Positions 24,993-32,884 of a DNA stretch of 64,000 nucleotides are shown here, in pieces. Location: positions 28,443 through 92,442 of the forward strand of contig CAZKIO010000011.1 in NCBI GenBank assembly GCA_964552795.1, read 5' to 3'. Both the position numbers and the translations under genes were made by a program. Below the pieces are notes generated by a model. That model did no database searches. It saw only the letters and a list, made by a program, of their open reading frames with translations, and was not told the origin of the DNA. The stretch is from JAEUHZ01 sp964552795. Lineage in GTDB: Bacteria; Planctomycetota; UBA1135; GCA-002686595. The stretch's first letter is position 1; each line of letters begins with the position of its first letter.

Positions 24993-27445
24993 CGCTCCTG
25001 GCGTTCCTGTGCCTGTGGCCGCTCCGCGCCGGCCGTGCGCAGGCTCCGGCCGACGCCCTCGGCTCCGCGCTGATGGTGCTGGGCGCGGCCTTCGACGACG
25101 AGGCAGACGCGCCGGCGCTCGACGCTGCTCTGGAGCGTGCGCGGTCGCTGGCCCGCGAGTCGGGCACGGCGGAGCAACGCGCGTGGGTCGAATCGGTCGC
25201 CGCCCAGGTCCTGAAGGATCGCGGCGAGTTCGTCGGGGCACGCGAGTGCCTGGGGCTGGCGCTGGAGCTGGCGCCGGCGCGTGCGCGCCCCGACCTGCAT
25301 CTGGAACTCGCCGACCTGGAGCAACTGGCCGGCCGGATTTCCGCCGCGCGTGCCGCGCTGCGTGCCGCCACGGCCGCGCTGGCCGTCGCGGAACAGCCGG
25401 CGGACGAGGAGCAGGAGACCAGGCTCCGCGCCGCCGGCCTGGAGCTCGAGGTCGCGTTGCGTCTGGGGCAGTACGATCTCGCGGCTTTGGCCGCGCAACG
25501 CGTCGGTGACCTGACCCCGCCCGACGACGCGGAGGGTCGGATCCTCCACGCGCTGCAGCTGGCCAACCTGCACCTCGCCCTGGAAGACTTCGATTTCGTC
25601 ATCGAGATCTGCTCAAGGCACATGACGGCCGCCGAGGACGTCGATCCGACGCTCGCGGCGCAGTTGCTCGTGCGGCGCGGGATCGCCGAGTCCGAAACGG
25701 CGCGCAACGGCGGTGATCCGGTTCGCGCGTGCGAGACGCTGCGCTCCGCCCTGCTCCATCCGGGCCTCTCGTCGAACGGCGCTCTCGAGGTCAGGGAGGT
25801 CCTGGTCGACCTGGCCCTGCGACGCAGCGACTCCGATGAAGCACGCACGCTCCTGGACGAGCTCGGCCAACCGGCCTCGATCGAGGCGCGGGCGCGCGTC
25901 GCGGCGCTGCGGATGCGGCTGGCGCTCGATGCGGGCGCGGACCGGGCCGTGCTCGAGGCCGGCCACGGCGCGCTCCTGCAGTCCTTCGAGCTGTCTTGCG
26001 GGGTGTTCGAGCGCGAACGCGAGCGCGAGGGGGCGCAAGCACTGGGCTTCCTGGCCTGGGGCACGCAGAGGATGGTCCTTTCGGCGCTGATCCGCGCCGA
26101 GATCGCGCTGCATCCGGGGGAAGCGGGCGTGCGGCGCGCGCTGGAGCATTGCCTGCGGGCACAGGGCCTGGGCGGGCTCGCCCACGCGTTGGGCGTCTCC
26201 GGCGAACTCGGGGTCCCGGACGTGCAGGAGGCGCTCACCTCGGAGGGAGCCGGAGTGCTCGTGTGGATGCCCGCCATGGATCGCACGCACGTGTTCGCGA
26301 TCGATGCGGAGCGCGCGATCCATGACGAGGGCGAGTCGCGCGACGCGATCCTCGCCGCGGGCGCGCGCGGCCTGGTCCCGCGGCTGCAGGCTCCGGCGTC
26401 ACGGGACGCCTCGCCTCGAGAGCGTGCGAAGGCTCTGGCGGAACTCGCCGGCGATCTCACGCAGAAGATGCTGCCCGATGACATCCGCGAGCGGCTCGAA
26501 GGCTGGTCGGAAGTGCGCGTCGTCGGAGCCGATCTGTGCGGCAATCCGCCGATCGAGCTGCTGCGCCTGCGCTCCGACCGCGAGCTGGGTCTCGAGAAGC
26601 CCGTCTCGTACCTGCCCTCGTTGCCCGCCGGGATCGGCTTGGCCCGCAGGCTCCGGGAGCGCGCGGGCCTGCCCGTCGACACGCGCATCGTGGCGGTCGT
26701 CGATCCGGAGTTCGACCCGCGATTGGTCCGCACGAACCCGCGTCTGGTGCGGTTGCAGCTCGACTCCGGGGAGATCGAGCAGATCGTCGGCGGGAGCGGA
26801 CGCCCGGAGCTGCGGCTCCTGCAAGGCAGGGCCGCGACGAGCGCGGCGCTCGCCGCCGAACTCGAGCGCGGAGCGGGGCTGCTGCTGCTGCTGGCCCACG
26901 GGCTTCACGATCCGACACGCGAGCTGCCCGCCGGCCTGGCGCTCGCGCTGGAATCGCCCGGCGACGGCGCCCTGTGGTGCGATGCCGTATCCGCCCTGCG
27001 CGCACCGCCGACGGTGGCGCTCCTGGCGTGCGGCACGGCCCGCGGCCGAGCACGTCTGGGGGACGACGCGGCGCAGCACCTGGGCGGTGCGTTCCTGATG
27101 GCCGGTGCGGACGGCGTGATCGTGACCCGCGGCGAACTCGGGCTGAACGCCGCGTTGCGCCTGGCGCAGGTCTTGCGCCGGGGCTTCGAGGAGGGCCGAC
27201 CTCCGGCGCACGCACTGTTGGAGGCACGACGCGAACTCGCGCGCGATCCGGCGACCTCCGACCCGTTCCACCGCGTGGGCGTCCTGCTCTACGGGTTCTC
27301 GCCATCCGAGCCGCCGGGCCGGACTCCTCGGCCCGGTCCGGCGGCTCAGGATCCAGTGCCCTTCGGCGCGCTGGCCGCCGGAGCGCTCGTGCTCGCGGCG
27401 GCCGCCATCGCCTGGATCATTGCACGGCCGAGATCGGCGGCATGA
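24917..27445 (+). CDS. Membrane-anchored CHAT protease with helical-repeat N-terminal region
   Basis: A CHAT (caspase HetF-associated with TPRs) protein. The start is uncertain: GTG at 24917 gives 842 residues, ATG at 24869 gives 858. Either way a signal-like segment VALLAFLCLWPLRAGRAQA precedes a long helical, TPR-like region (about 50-500). The C-terminal caspase-fold domain has TRIVAVVDPEFDP, then LLLLLAHGLHD with catalytic His (about residue 661) and VALLACGTARG with Cys (about 705). One membrane segment (LAAGALVLAAAAIAWIIA) ends the protein. The protease domain would be extracytoplasmic, on the same side as the anti-sigma tail. It overlaps the anti-sigma gene by about 76 bases and the convergent secreted gene by 29. 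Its natural target is unknown. Confidence 0.82.
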   Translation: MVRARAQHDWGSGRDVGRPRSVVRVALLAFLCLWPLRAGRAQAPADALGSALMVLGAAFDDEADAPALDAALERARSLARESGTAEQRAWVESVAAQVLKDRGEFVGARECLGLALELAPARARPDLHLELADLEQLAGRISAARAALRAATAALAVAEQPADEEQETRLRAAGLELEVALRLGQYDLAALAAQRVGDLTPPDDAEGRILHALQLANLHLALEDFDFVIEICSRHMTAAEDVDPTLAAQLLVRRGIAESETARNGGDPVRACETLRSALLHPGLSSNGALEVREVLVDLALRRSDSDEARTLLDELGQPASIEARARVAALRMRLALDAGADRAVLEAGHGALLQSFELSCGVFEREREREGAQALGFLAWGTQRMVLSALIRAEIALHPGEAGVRRALEHCLRAQGLGGLAHALGVSGELGVPDVQEALTSEGAGVLVWMPAMDRTHVFAIDAERAIHDEGESRDAILAAGARGLVPRLQAPASRDASPRERAKALAELAGDLTQKMLPDDIRERLEGWSEVRVVGADLCGNPPIELLRLRSDRELGLEKPVSYLPSLPAGIGLARRLRERAGLPVDTRIVAVVDPEFDPRLVRTNPRLVRLQLDSGEIEQIVGGSGRPELRLLQGRAATSAALAAELERGAGLLLLLAHGLHDPTRELPAGLALALESPGDGALWCDAVSALRAPPTVALLACGTARGRARLGDDAAQHLGGAFLMAGADGVIVTRGELGLNAALRLAQVLRRGFEEGRPPAHALLEARRELARDPATSDPFHRVGVLLYGFSPSEPPGRTPRPGPAAQDPVPFGALAAGALVLAAAAIAWIIARPRSAA

Positions 27446-29207
27446 TGGTCGAAGGCAGCGGGACGCTCGGGACGACCCCCGGCGGCGGACTCGGCTTGCG
27501 TCGGCGCGAGATCGCACCGGCCGGCCAGCTTCCCTCCTCGCAGGACGGCGCGGGCTGCAGGTTCATCTCCACGTTCGTGGGATCGTTGTTGTCGATCACC
27601 ACGTAGTCCCCGTAGCGCAGCAGCACCGCGCAGGTGTACGTCGGGCCCGCCCAGACGATCTGGTCGTTCTCGATGCGCACCATCCGCACCTCGAGCCAGC
27701 GCACCGGCATGGAGCACAACGCGGCGGCGCCGCCGGGAATCGGCAGCGTCACGCCGCTCACGGTCCAGATCCCCGAAGCCGGCTGCTGCTGCGGGTTCGA
27801 GATCGGGTACAGGCGCGCCGGCCCTTCCGAGTACTGCGACAGCGCCGTCTGCGCGTTGGTCTGGTTCCAGGCGATGACCTGCAGGTGCGTCACGTTCAGG
27901 TTGTAGTCCCCCGGGACGAGCCCGAACGAGAACGTGATGTTGTTGCCGTTGACCATCGCGCCGAACGACTGGTTCCCGTTGAAGGCTTCTTCGCTGGTGA
28001 TCGTCGTGCCCTGGGCCTGGAAGAGCTCGAACCGCGTCTCGGTCGCGGTCTGGACGGGGACGAGCAGGCACGGGCGCGGACGGTTGCGGAAATCGCCGAG
28101 CAGGGGCATCGCCGCGTTGGGCAGAGCTCCCGCGGGCAGCAGGCTGGAGTGCGAGATCAACTGCGTGCGTGATGTCGCGAACGCCGTGGCCGTCGATTGG
28201 GCCATGCCGTTCGTGAAGACGCGCACCTTGCGGTCGCCGGAGCGGGTCACGAACAGATCGTGGTCGCCGTCGAGGTTCATGTCGGCGGCAGCCAACCCCA
28301 CGGCGCCCACGGTGAATGAGTTGAACGAGTTCTCCACCTGCGGCGAGGCCGAGCGCAATACCGACAGAGTCCAGGTCTGCGTGGGGCTGCTTCCCGGCAC
28401 GGCCCAGGCGATGCGGTCCGGCCCGGCCGTGCCCACGGGCACGACCGTGGCGAGCGAGTTTCCGGGCGTGGCGAGCGTGAAGCTGGCCAGGATCAACCCG
28501 GCGTTCGAGCACACCGACAGGCTCGTGGAGGTCAGGATCGCGACCTCCTGGCCGCCGCCCTGGATCCACTGCACGGGCAGCAACTCGATGACGTCGTCGG
28601 CCGTATTGACCAGGACGGTCTGAACCCCCGCGCCGCCATCGGATCGCAGGATCACCGTCCTGCGATCGGCGGCCACCCCCACGAAGTCACCCGGACCCGC
28701 ACCGTCGAGATCGGCCACCCGGACCAACGAGGCGTTCAACCACTCGGTGGCGGTCGAGACCGTCTCGCTCGCGAAGAAGCTGGGTCCGACGCCGGTCCAG
28801 GCGAGCCGCTTGAGCCCAGTGGAGTCGACGGTGACGATCCTGCCGGCTGGACTGCCGGGCTGGAAGTCGAAGTCGTTCGCCGTGTCCGACAGGAGCAGGG
28901 TCGCGGCGCCGACTGCGGGCGAGAGCAGGAACAAGAGCGTGTAACTGCCGACGGAGCCCCCGGGCGCGGCCGGCCCGCGCAGGATCACGTCGAGCCGATC
29001 GTCGCCGTCCAGGTCGCCAGCGCGCATCTTCGAGAGGGTGCCCGCGGACCCCAGAGTGTTCGCGTCCCACGGCTCCGAGCTGCGCCAGTCGAACGTCGTG
29101 GGGTCTTCGATCGCGCCGCCGCCTCCCTGAGCCTGCACGGCGAGCGCCGGAGCCGCGCACAGGAAGACGGAGAGGGGGAGAGCGCAGGTGAGGAGACTGG
29201 ACTTCAT
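27417..29207 (-). CDS. Secreted FG-GAP/VCBS-repeat protein
   Basis: A 596-residue protein with a signal peptide (LLTCALPLSVFLCAAPALAVQAQ). The mature part has repeats of integrin-like calcium-binding type: MRAGDLDGDDRLDVILRG, VRVADLDGAGPGDFVGV and AAADMNLDGDHDLFVTR, each spaced by about 100 residues, as in FG-GAP/VCBS beta-propellers. The C-terminal 200 residues contain the unrelated segments MVNGNNITFSFGLVPGDYNLNV and AVLLRYGDYVVIDNNDP, then a proline-rich end. It probably acts in the periplasm or outside the cell as a binding or structural protein. It converges on the CHAT gene with a 29-base overlap of the 3' ends. Confidence 0.8.
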   Translation of the reverse strand: MKSSLLTCALPLSVFLCAAPALAVQAQGGGGAIEDPTTFDWRSSEPWDANTLGSAGTLSKMRAGDLDGDDRLDVILRGPAAPGGSVGSYTLLFLLSPAVGAATLLLSDTANDFDFQPGSPAGRIVTVDSTGLKRLAWTGVGPSFFASETVSTATEWLNASLVRVADLDGAGPGDFVGVAADRRTVILRSDGGAGVQTVLVNTADDVIELLPVQWIQGGGQEVAILTSTSLSVCSNAGLILASFTLATPGNSLATVVPVGTAGPDRIAWAVPGSSPTQTWTLSVLRSASPQVENSFNSFTVGAVGLAAADMNLDGDHDLFVTRSGDRKVRVFTNGMAQSTATAFATSRTQLISHSSLLPAGALPNAAMPLLGDFRNRPRPCLLVPVQTATETRFELFQAQGTTITSEEAFNGNQSFGAMVNGNNITFSFGLVPGDYNLNVTHLQVIAWNQTNAQTALSQYSEGPARLYPISNPQQQPASGIWTVSGVTLPIPGGAAALCSMPVRWLEVRMVRIENDQIVWAGPTYTCAVLLRYGDYVVIDNNDPTNVEMNLQPAPSCEEGSWPAGAISRRRKPSPPPGVVPSVPLPSTIMPPISAVQ

Positions 29208-29649
29208 GGACTGGATCCTCGGGGCTGCCCCGAAGCGTCTGCCGCGGGGGGGACCTTGGCGCGTCGAGAGCCCGAGCCTAGGTTTCAGCTTTCACGCATT
29301 CTGCCCCAGGCTCTACGGATCGGGGCGCACCGTCGGGATGGCGCAGACTTTTCCGAGGGTCCGGGGCGGCGGATGCTCGAACGGCCGCGCGGGCCCGGGC
29401 GGCCGGGTTTGCATGATCCTCGGGAGGGCGCCGGCCGAAAGAGAACCCGCGGCAGCGGCGGTTCGCCGCCGTGTCCTGGCACACGATCGAGCACCTTGAG
29501 TCGCACCATCGCCAGGGCGGGCCGCTGGCGGACCCTCTCCGGAGGGTCCGCCGTTTCCCCGTCCGGAGCTCCCGTCGACCCGACGACCAGGCCCGGCGGC
29601 CGATCGAGGCGGGCACGCGGGTCGGGCGGAGCCTAAGATCCACGGTCCC
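29208..29649 (+). other. Intergenic region upstream of prfB
   Basis: No gene is supported here. It should hold the promoters of prfB and of the divergent FG-GAP gene. A strong hairpin is found at 29527-29552 (separate entry). No further repeats were seen. Confidence 0.4.
29527..29552 (+). promoter_or_regulatory. Perfect 11-bp hairpin upstream of prfB (terminator-like on plus strand)
   Basis: GGCGGACCCTC (29527-29537) and its exact complement (29542-29552) enclose TCCG and are followed by GTTT. No plus-strand gene precedes it, so if it ends a transcript this would be a short leader or an unannotated small RNA. Alternatively it is a structured element in a prfB leader about 100 bases before the start. 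Confidence 0.45.
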
Positions 29650-30769
29650 ATGTCTTCACTCCAGGAACTCCAGGATCGGGCCATCTCGCTGCAGCGCCGT
29701 TTCGAGCAGTTGAAGGAGAGTCTTTGACTTCGCCTCCAAGGCGAAGCGGCTGGCGGAGATCGAGGAGCTGCAGGCGGCCCCTGATTTCTGGAGCAACTCG
29801 GAGCGGGCGCAGAGGATCGTCGCCGAGATGAAGGACGTGCGCTCGGTGGTCGAGCCGGTGCGCAAGATCGCCACGGCCTACGAGGAGCTGTCGATCCTGG
29901 CCGAGATGGCGGCGGGCGGCGACGAGGACGCCGTGCTGCCCGAGGCCGAGGAGACCGTCCTCAAGATCGAGTCCGGCATCGAGGACCTGGACTTCCGCGT
30001 CATGCTCGGCGGCCCGAACGACCGCTGCGGCGCGTACGTGCAGTTCACGCCGGGCGCGGGCGGCGTCGATGCGGCCGACTGGGCTTCCATGCTCGTGCGC
30101 ATGTACGCGCGCTGGGGCGAGCGGCGCGGGTTCAAGGTCGAGGAGATCGACCGCCAGGAGGAGACCGAGGGCGGCATCCGTTCGGCCACGCTGCAGATCG
30201 AGGGCGACTACGCCTTCGGGCGCCTGAAGGCCGAGACCGGAGTGCACCGGCTGGTGCGCATCAGCCCGTTCGACGCGCAGGCCCGGCGCCAGACGGCGTT
30301 CGCCAGCGTCGACGTCACGCCGCTCCTCGACGACTCGATCAAGATCGAGGTCAAGGAGAGCGACGTCGAGATCGAGACGATGCGCTCGGGCGGCGCCGGC
30401 GGCCAGAACGTGAACAAGGTCGAGACGGCGGTGCGCCTGCGCCACATCCCCAGCGGCATCGTGATCCGCTGCCAGAGCCAGCGCAGCCAGCACAAGAACC
30501 GCGAGCTGGCCTACCGCCTGCTGCAGGCCAAGCTCCTGCAGCAGGAGGAGCAGAAGCGCGAGGCCGCCAACGTCGCTCTGTACGGACAGAAGAGCGAGAT
30601 CTCGTTCGGGTCCCAGATCCGCTCGTACGTGATGCACCCCTACCAGATGGTCAAGGACCACCGCACCGACGTCGAGAAGGGCAACATCCAGGCCGTGCTC
30701 GACGGCGAGATCGACGAGTTCATCGAGGAGTACCTGCGCCGCCGCGGCGCGCCGTCCGCGAAGGCCTAG
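29650..30769 (+). CDS. prfB: Peptide chain release factor 2 with programmed +1 frameshift
   Basis: Two frames form one gene. The first runs 25 codons from ATG 29650 and stops at TGA 29725-29727; the second resumes at GAC 29726 and runs to TAG 30767-30769, making 372 residues, close to the usual 365. The protein recognises UGA and UAA stop codons through SPF (ISPFDAQARRQT) and triggers hydrolysis by GGQ (SGGAGGQNVNKVE). The frameshift sequence is the classical CTT TGA C. The protein controls its own synthesis: scarce RF2 leaves UGA unread and favours the shift. Its use of in-frame UGA as a regulator is notable given the UGA discussed at 12525-12527. Confidence 0.97.
29713..29728 (+). promoter_or_regulatory. 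Programmed +1 frameshift site in prfB
   Basis: An internal Shine-Dalgarno (AAGGAG, 29713-29718) is followed, after AGT, by CTT (29722-29724) and TGA C (29725-29728). The three-base spacing between AGGAG and CTT equals the spacing in the E. coli site, as I recall it. The ribosome slips from CTT to TTT in tRNA-Leu and continues in GAC. Confidence 0.95.
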
Positions 30770-30776
30770 CGCGCCG

Positions 30777-32288
30777 TCAGCGGCGCGGCTTCTGGGCGGA
30801 GGCCTGGCCGACGCGCTGGTTCGCCGACAGCGGCGTGCGCTCCGCCAGATCGCGCAGTTGGGCCTGCCACTGCTGGCGGAAGTGGCCCTGCAGCGCGAAG
30901 ACGTTCTCCAGCTCGAGCGTGTCGCTGCGCACGTCGAACATCTCGAAGCGGTCCTCGCCGGCGCGGTACACGAGCTTGTAGCGGTCGTCGCGCATCGCCA
31001 CCAGCGTGCTCGAGGCCCGCGGCGGGTGCACTTCGGCGACCAGCAGGCGCGGGGCGTCGCGCAGCAGCGAGAGCCCCTCCGCTCCGGGCAGTGGATCCTC
31101 GCCCAGCAGCTCGAGCAGCGTCGGCGCGACGTCCATCAGGCGGACGACCTCCAGGCGTCGCTTGCCGAGCTTGGCGCGTTTGGCCTCGTTCAACGCCGGC
31201 TTCACGACCAGGGGCACGCGCAGCACCTCGTCGTACAGGCTCGCGCCGTGACCGACCTCGCCGTGCTCGCCCAGCGACTCGCCGTGCGGAGCGACGACGA
31301 CGATCGTCGTGCGGTCGTACTGTCCGTTGCGCTCGAGGCACGCCAGCAGTTGCCCGATCGCGCGGTCGACCGATTCGACCGCCAGCTTGTAGCGGTCGCG
31401 CGTGGCCTGCAGGTCCGGCGCGTCGTGCACGAACCCCGAGATCTCGATCTCCTCTTCGCCCGGCCCGTCGAGCGTGAAGACCGCCGTGGCCGCGCGCGCG
31501 GGCGCGCCCAGCGCGCCCTTCAGGAACGACACGTCGACGGCGTCGCGCCCGGCGGTGATCTCGAGGCGGCGCACGACGAGTTCCTCGCCGCTCTGGAACT
31601 CCAGCGTGTGGCGCCCCGCGCCCACGCGCAGCGTGCGCTTCCAGGGCGCCGGGTCGGACGTGCCGACGTGGTCCAGCGGGCGTCCGTCGAGGAGGATCTG
31701 CGCCTTGTGGTCCGCGGTGCCCTGCGCCGCGTACGGGCCCGTCGGATCCGCGTACTCGACGTACGCGAACCAGGGCGCGTCGGGGCTGGCGCGCTCCAGC
31801 ATCCCCACGGCCTGCGCGTTCACCTCCGACGCGGACCAGGGATCGGCCGGGCTCGCGCGGCAGACGTGGAAGCCGCGATCGATGCCGGTGTTCGCCACGC
31901 GCGGCCGGACATCCCCGGAGGCCAGAACGGCGTAGGTCTGCCATCCGGCCTGCCGCAGCCGCTCCTGCAGGAGCGGCACCTCGGGTTCGACCGTCTGCCC
32001 GTCGATCCGTACGCGGGTCGACGCCGGCGAGCGGCCCGACAGCAGCGTCGCGTGCGCCGGCAGGGTGGCGCCCGTGTGCGTGAAGCACCACGAGAACGTG
32101 ACCCCCGAACCCGAGAGCCGCTGGATGTGCGGGGTGCGCGGCGCGCCCAGCGACGGGCGCAGCGCATCCGGGCGCAGCCCGTCCACCGCGATGACCAGCA
32201 GGTTCTCCGGCGGCGAGACCTGGAAGAAGGAACACGCAGGCGCGCTCAGCACGACGGCCAGCGCCGCAATCCAGGGACCCCCACGCAC
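30777..32288 (-). CDS. Sulfatase-fold lipoprotein lacking the formylglycine motif (Thr-type phosphatase superfamily)
   Basis: A 503-residue protein from a GTG at 32286-32288 preceded by AGGAGG eight bases upstream. It has a lipoprotein signal with SAPAC (Cys19). The alkaline-phosphatase/sulfatase fold is shown by NLLVIAVDGLRPD, PHIQRLSGSG, a late VVVAPHGESLGEHG and RVPLVV. At the place of the CxPxR formylglycine motif it reads TLPAH (Thr75-His79), a substitution known in sulfatase-like members of the superfamily that use Thr as nucleophile, so an arylsulfatase activity is unlikely. An insert (about 190-270) of beta type, with GRHTLEFQSGEELVVRRLEI, interrupts the fold. It converges on prfB with 7 bases between stops. 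The likely role is a surface phosphodiesterase or phosphotransferase. Confidence 0.85.
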   Translation of the reverse strand: MRGGPWIAALAVVLSAPACSFFQVSPPENLLVIAVDGLRPDALRPSLGAPRTPHIQRLSGSGVTFSWCFTHTGATLPAHATLLSGRSPASTRVRIDGQTVEPEVPLLQERLRQAGWQTYAVLASGDVRPRVANTGIDRGFHVCRASPADPWSASEVNAQAVGMLERASPDAPWFAYVEYADPTGPYAAQGTADHKAQILLDGRPLDHVGTSDPAPWKRTLRVGAGRHTLEFQSGEELVVRRLEITAGRDAVDVSFLKGALGAPARAATAVFTLDGPGEEEIEISGFVHDAPDLQATRDRYKLAVESVDRAIGQLLACLERNGQYDRTTIVVVAPHGESLGEHGEVGHGASLYDEVLRVPLVVKPALNEAKRAKLGKRRLEVVRLMDVAPTLLELLGEDPLPGAEGLSLLRDAPRLLVAEVHPPRASSTLVAMRDDRYKLVYRAGEDRFEMFDVRSDTLELENVFALQGHFRQQWQAQLRDLAERTPLSANQRVGQASAQKPRR

Positions 32289-32469
32289 GATCGATACCTC
32301 CTGCTCCTGCCCGAGCCGCTCCGTGGGCCTCCGAAACCCGCCAAGGCGGCCCACGAGCTAGTTTGTCGCATTTCGGCGGCGGCGATCTTGAGCCCCCCCG
32401 GCGCCCAGCGCGGCGCGCGGCTGTCCGCGGGCCGCTCCAGCGGTCACAATCCCCCCCTCGGACCAGCCC

Positions 32470-32868
32470 ATGAACCACAAGCGCGCCCACCCCCATTTCG
32501 ACGACCGCGGGACCCTCGACTGGCATCGACACTGGGGTGAAGCCCTGGCCCAGGCCAAGCGGGAAGGGAAGGTCGTCTTCGTCGAACTGGGCCGCGAGCT
32601 GTGCGGGTCGTGCAAGGCCCTGGCGCAGACGGTCGTGCCCCGCGCCGACGTCGCCCCGCTGCTGCAGCAGCACTTCGTGGCGCTGGCCGCGCACGCCGAG
32701 GACACCGAGCCCGAAGTCGAGCGCCTCGCCGCCCAGCTCCCCGACGCCTCGATGCTGCCCTTCGTGCTGTTCGCGGACGGCGACGGCAAGTTCCTGGGCG
32801 GGAGTTCGGGCCCCGTGAACCCCGTCACCTTCGCGGCCACGCTGAAGAGCGTGGCCGGACTCTCCTGA
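32470..32868 (+). CDS. Thioredoxin-fold protein with CGSC motif
   Basis: A 132-residue protein without signal peptide. LDWHRHWGEALAQAKREGKVVFVELGRELCGSCKALAQ has the layout of thioredoxin_7 / DUF255-like proteins, with a redox motif Cys-Gly-Ser-Cys, a VPRADVAPLLQQHFVAL segment, and the cis-proline strand LPFVLFADGDGKFLGGSSG. It is probably a cytosolic disulfide reductase or scaffold. purH begins 17 bases after its stop on the same strand, so the two are likely co-transcribed. No partner is obvious. The start ATG at 32470 has no strong Shine-Dalgarno. Confidence 0.8.
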   Translation: MNHKRAHPHFDDRGTLDWHRHWGEALAQAKREGKVVFVELGRELCGSCKALAQTVVPRADVAPLLQQHFVALAAHAEDTEPEVERLAAQLPDASMLPFVLFADGDGKFLGGSSGPVNPVTFAATLKSVAGLS

Positions 32869-32884
32869 TACGGTCGCGACCCTC

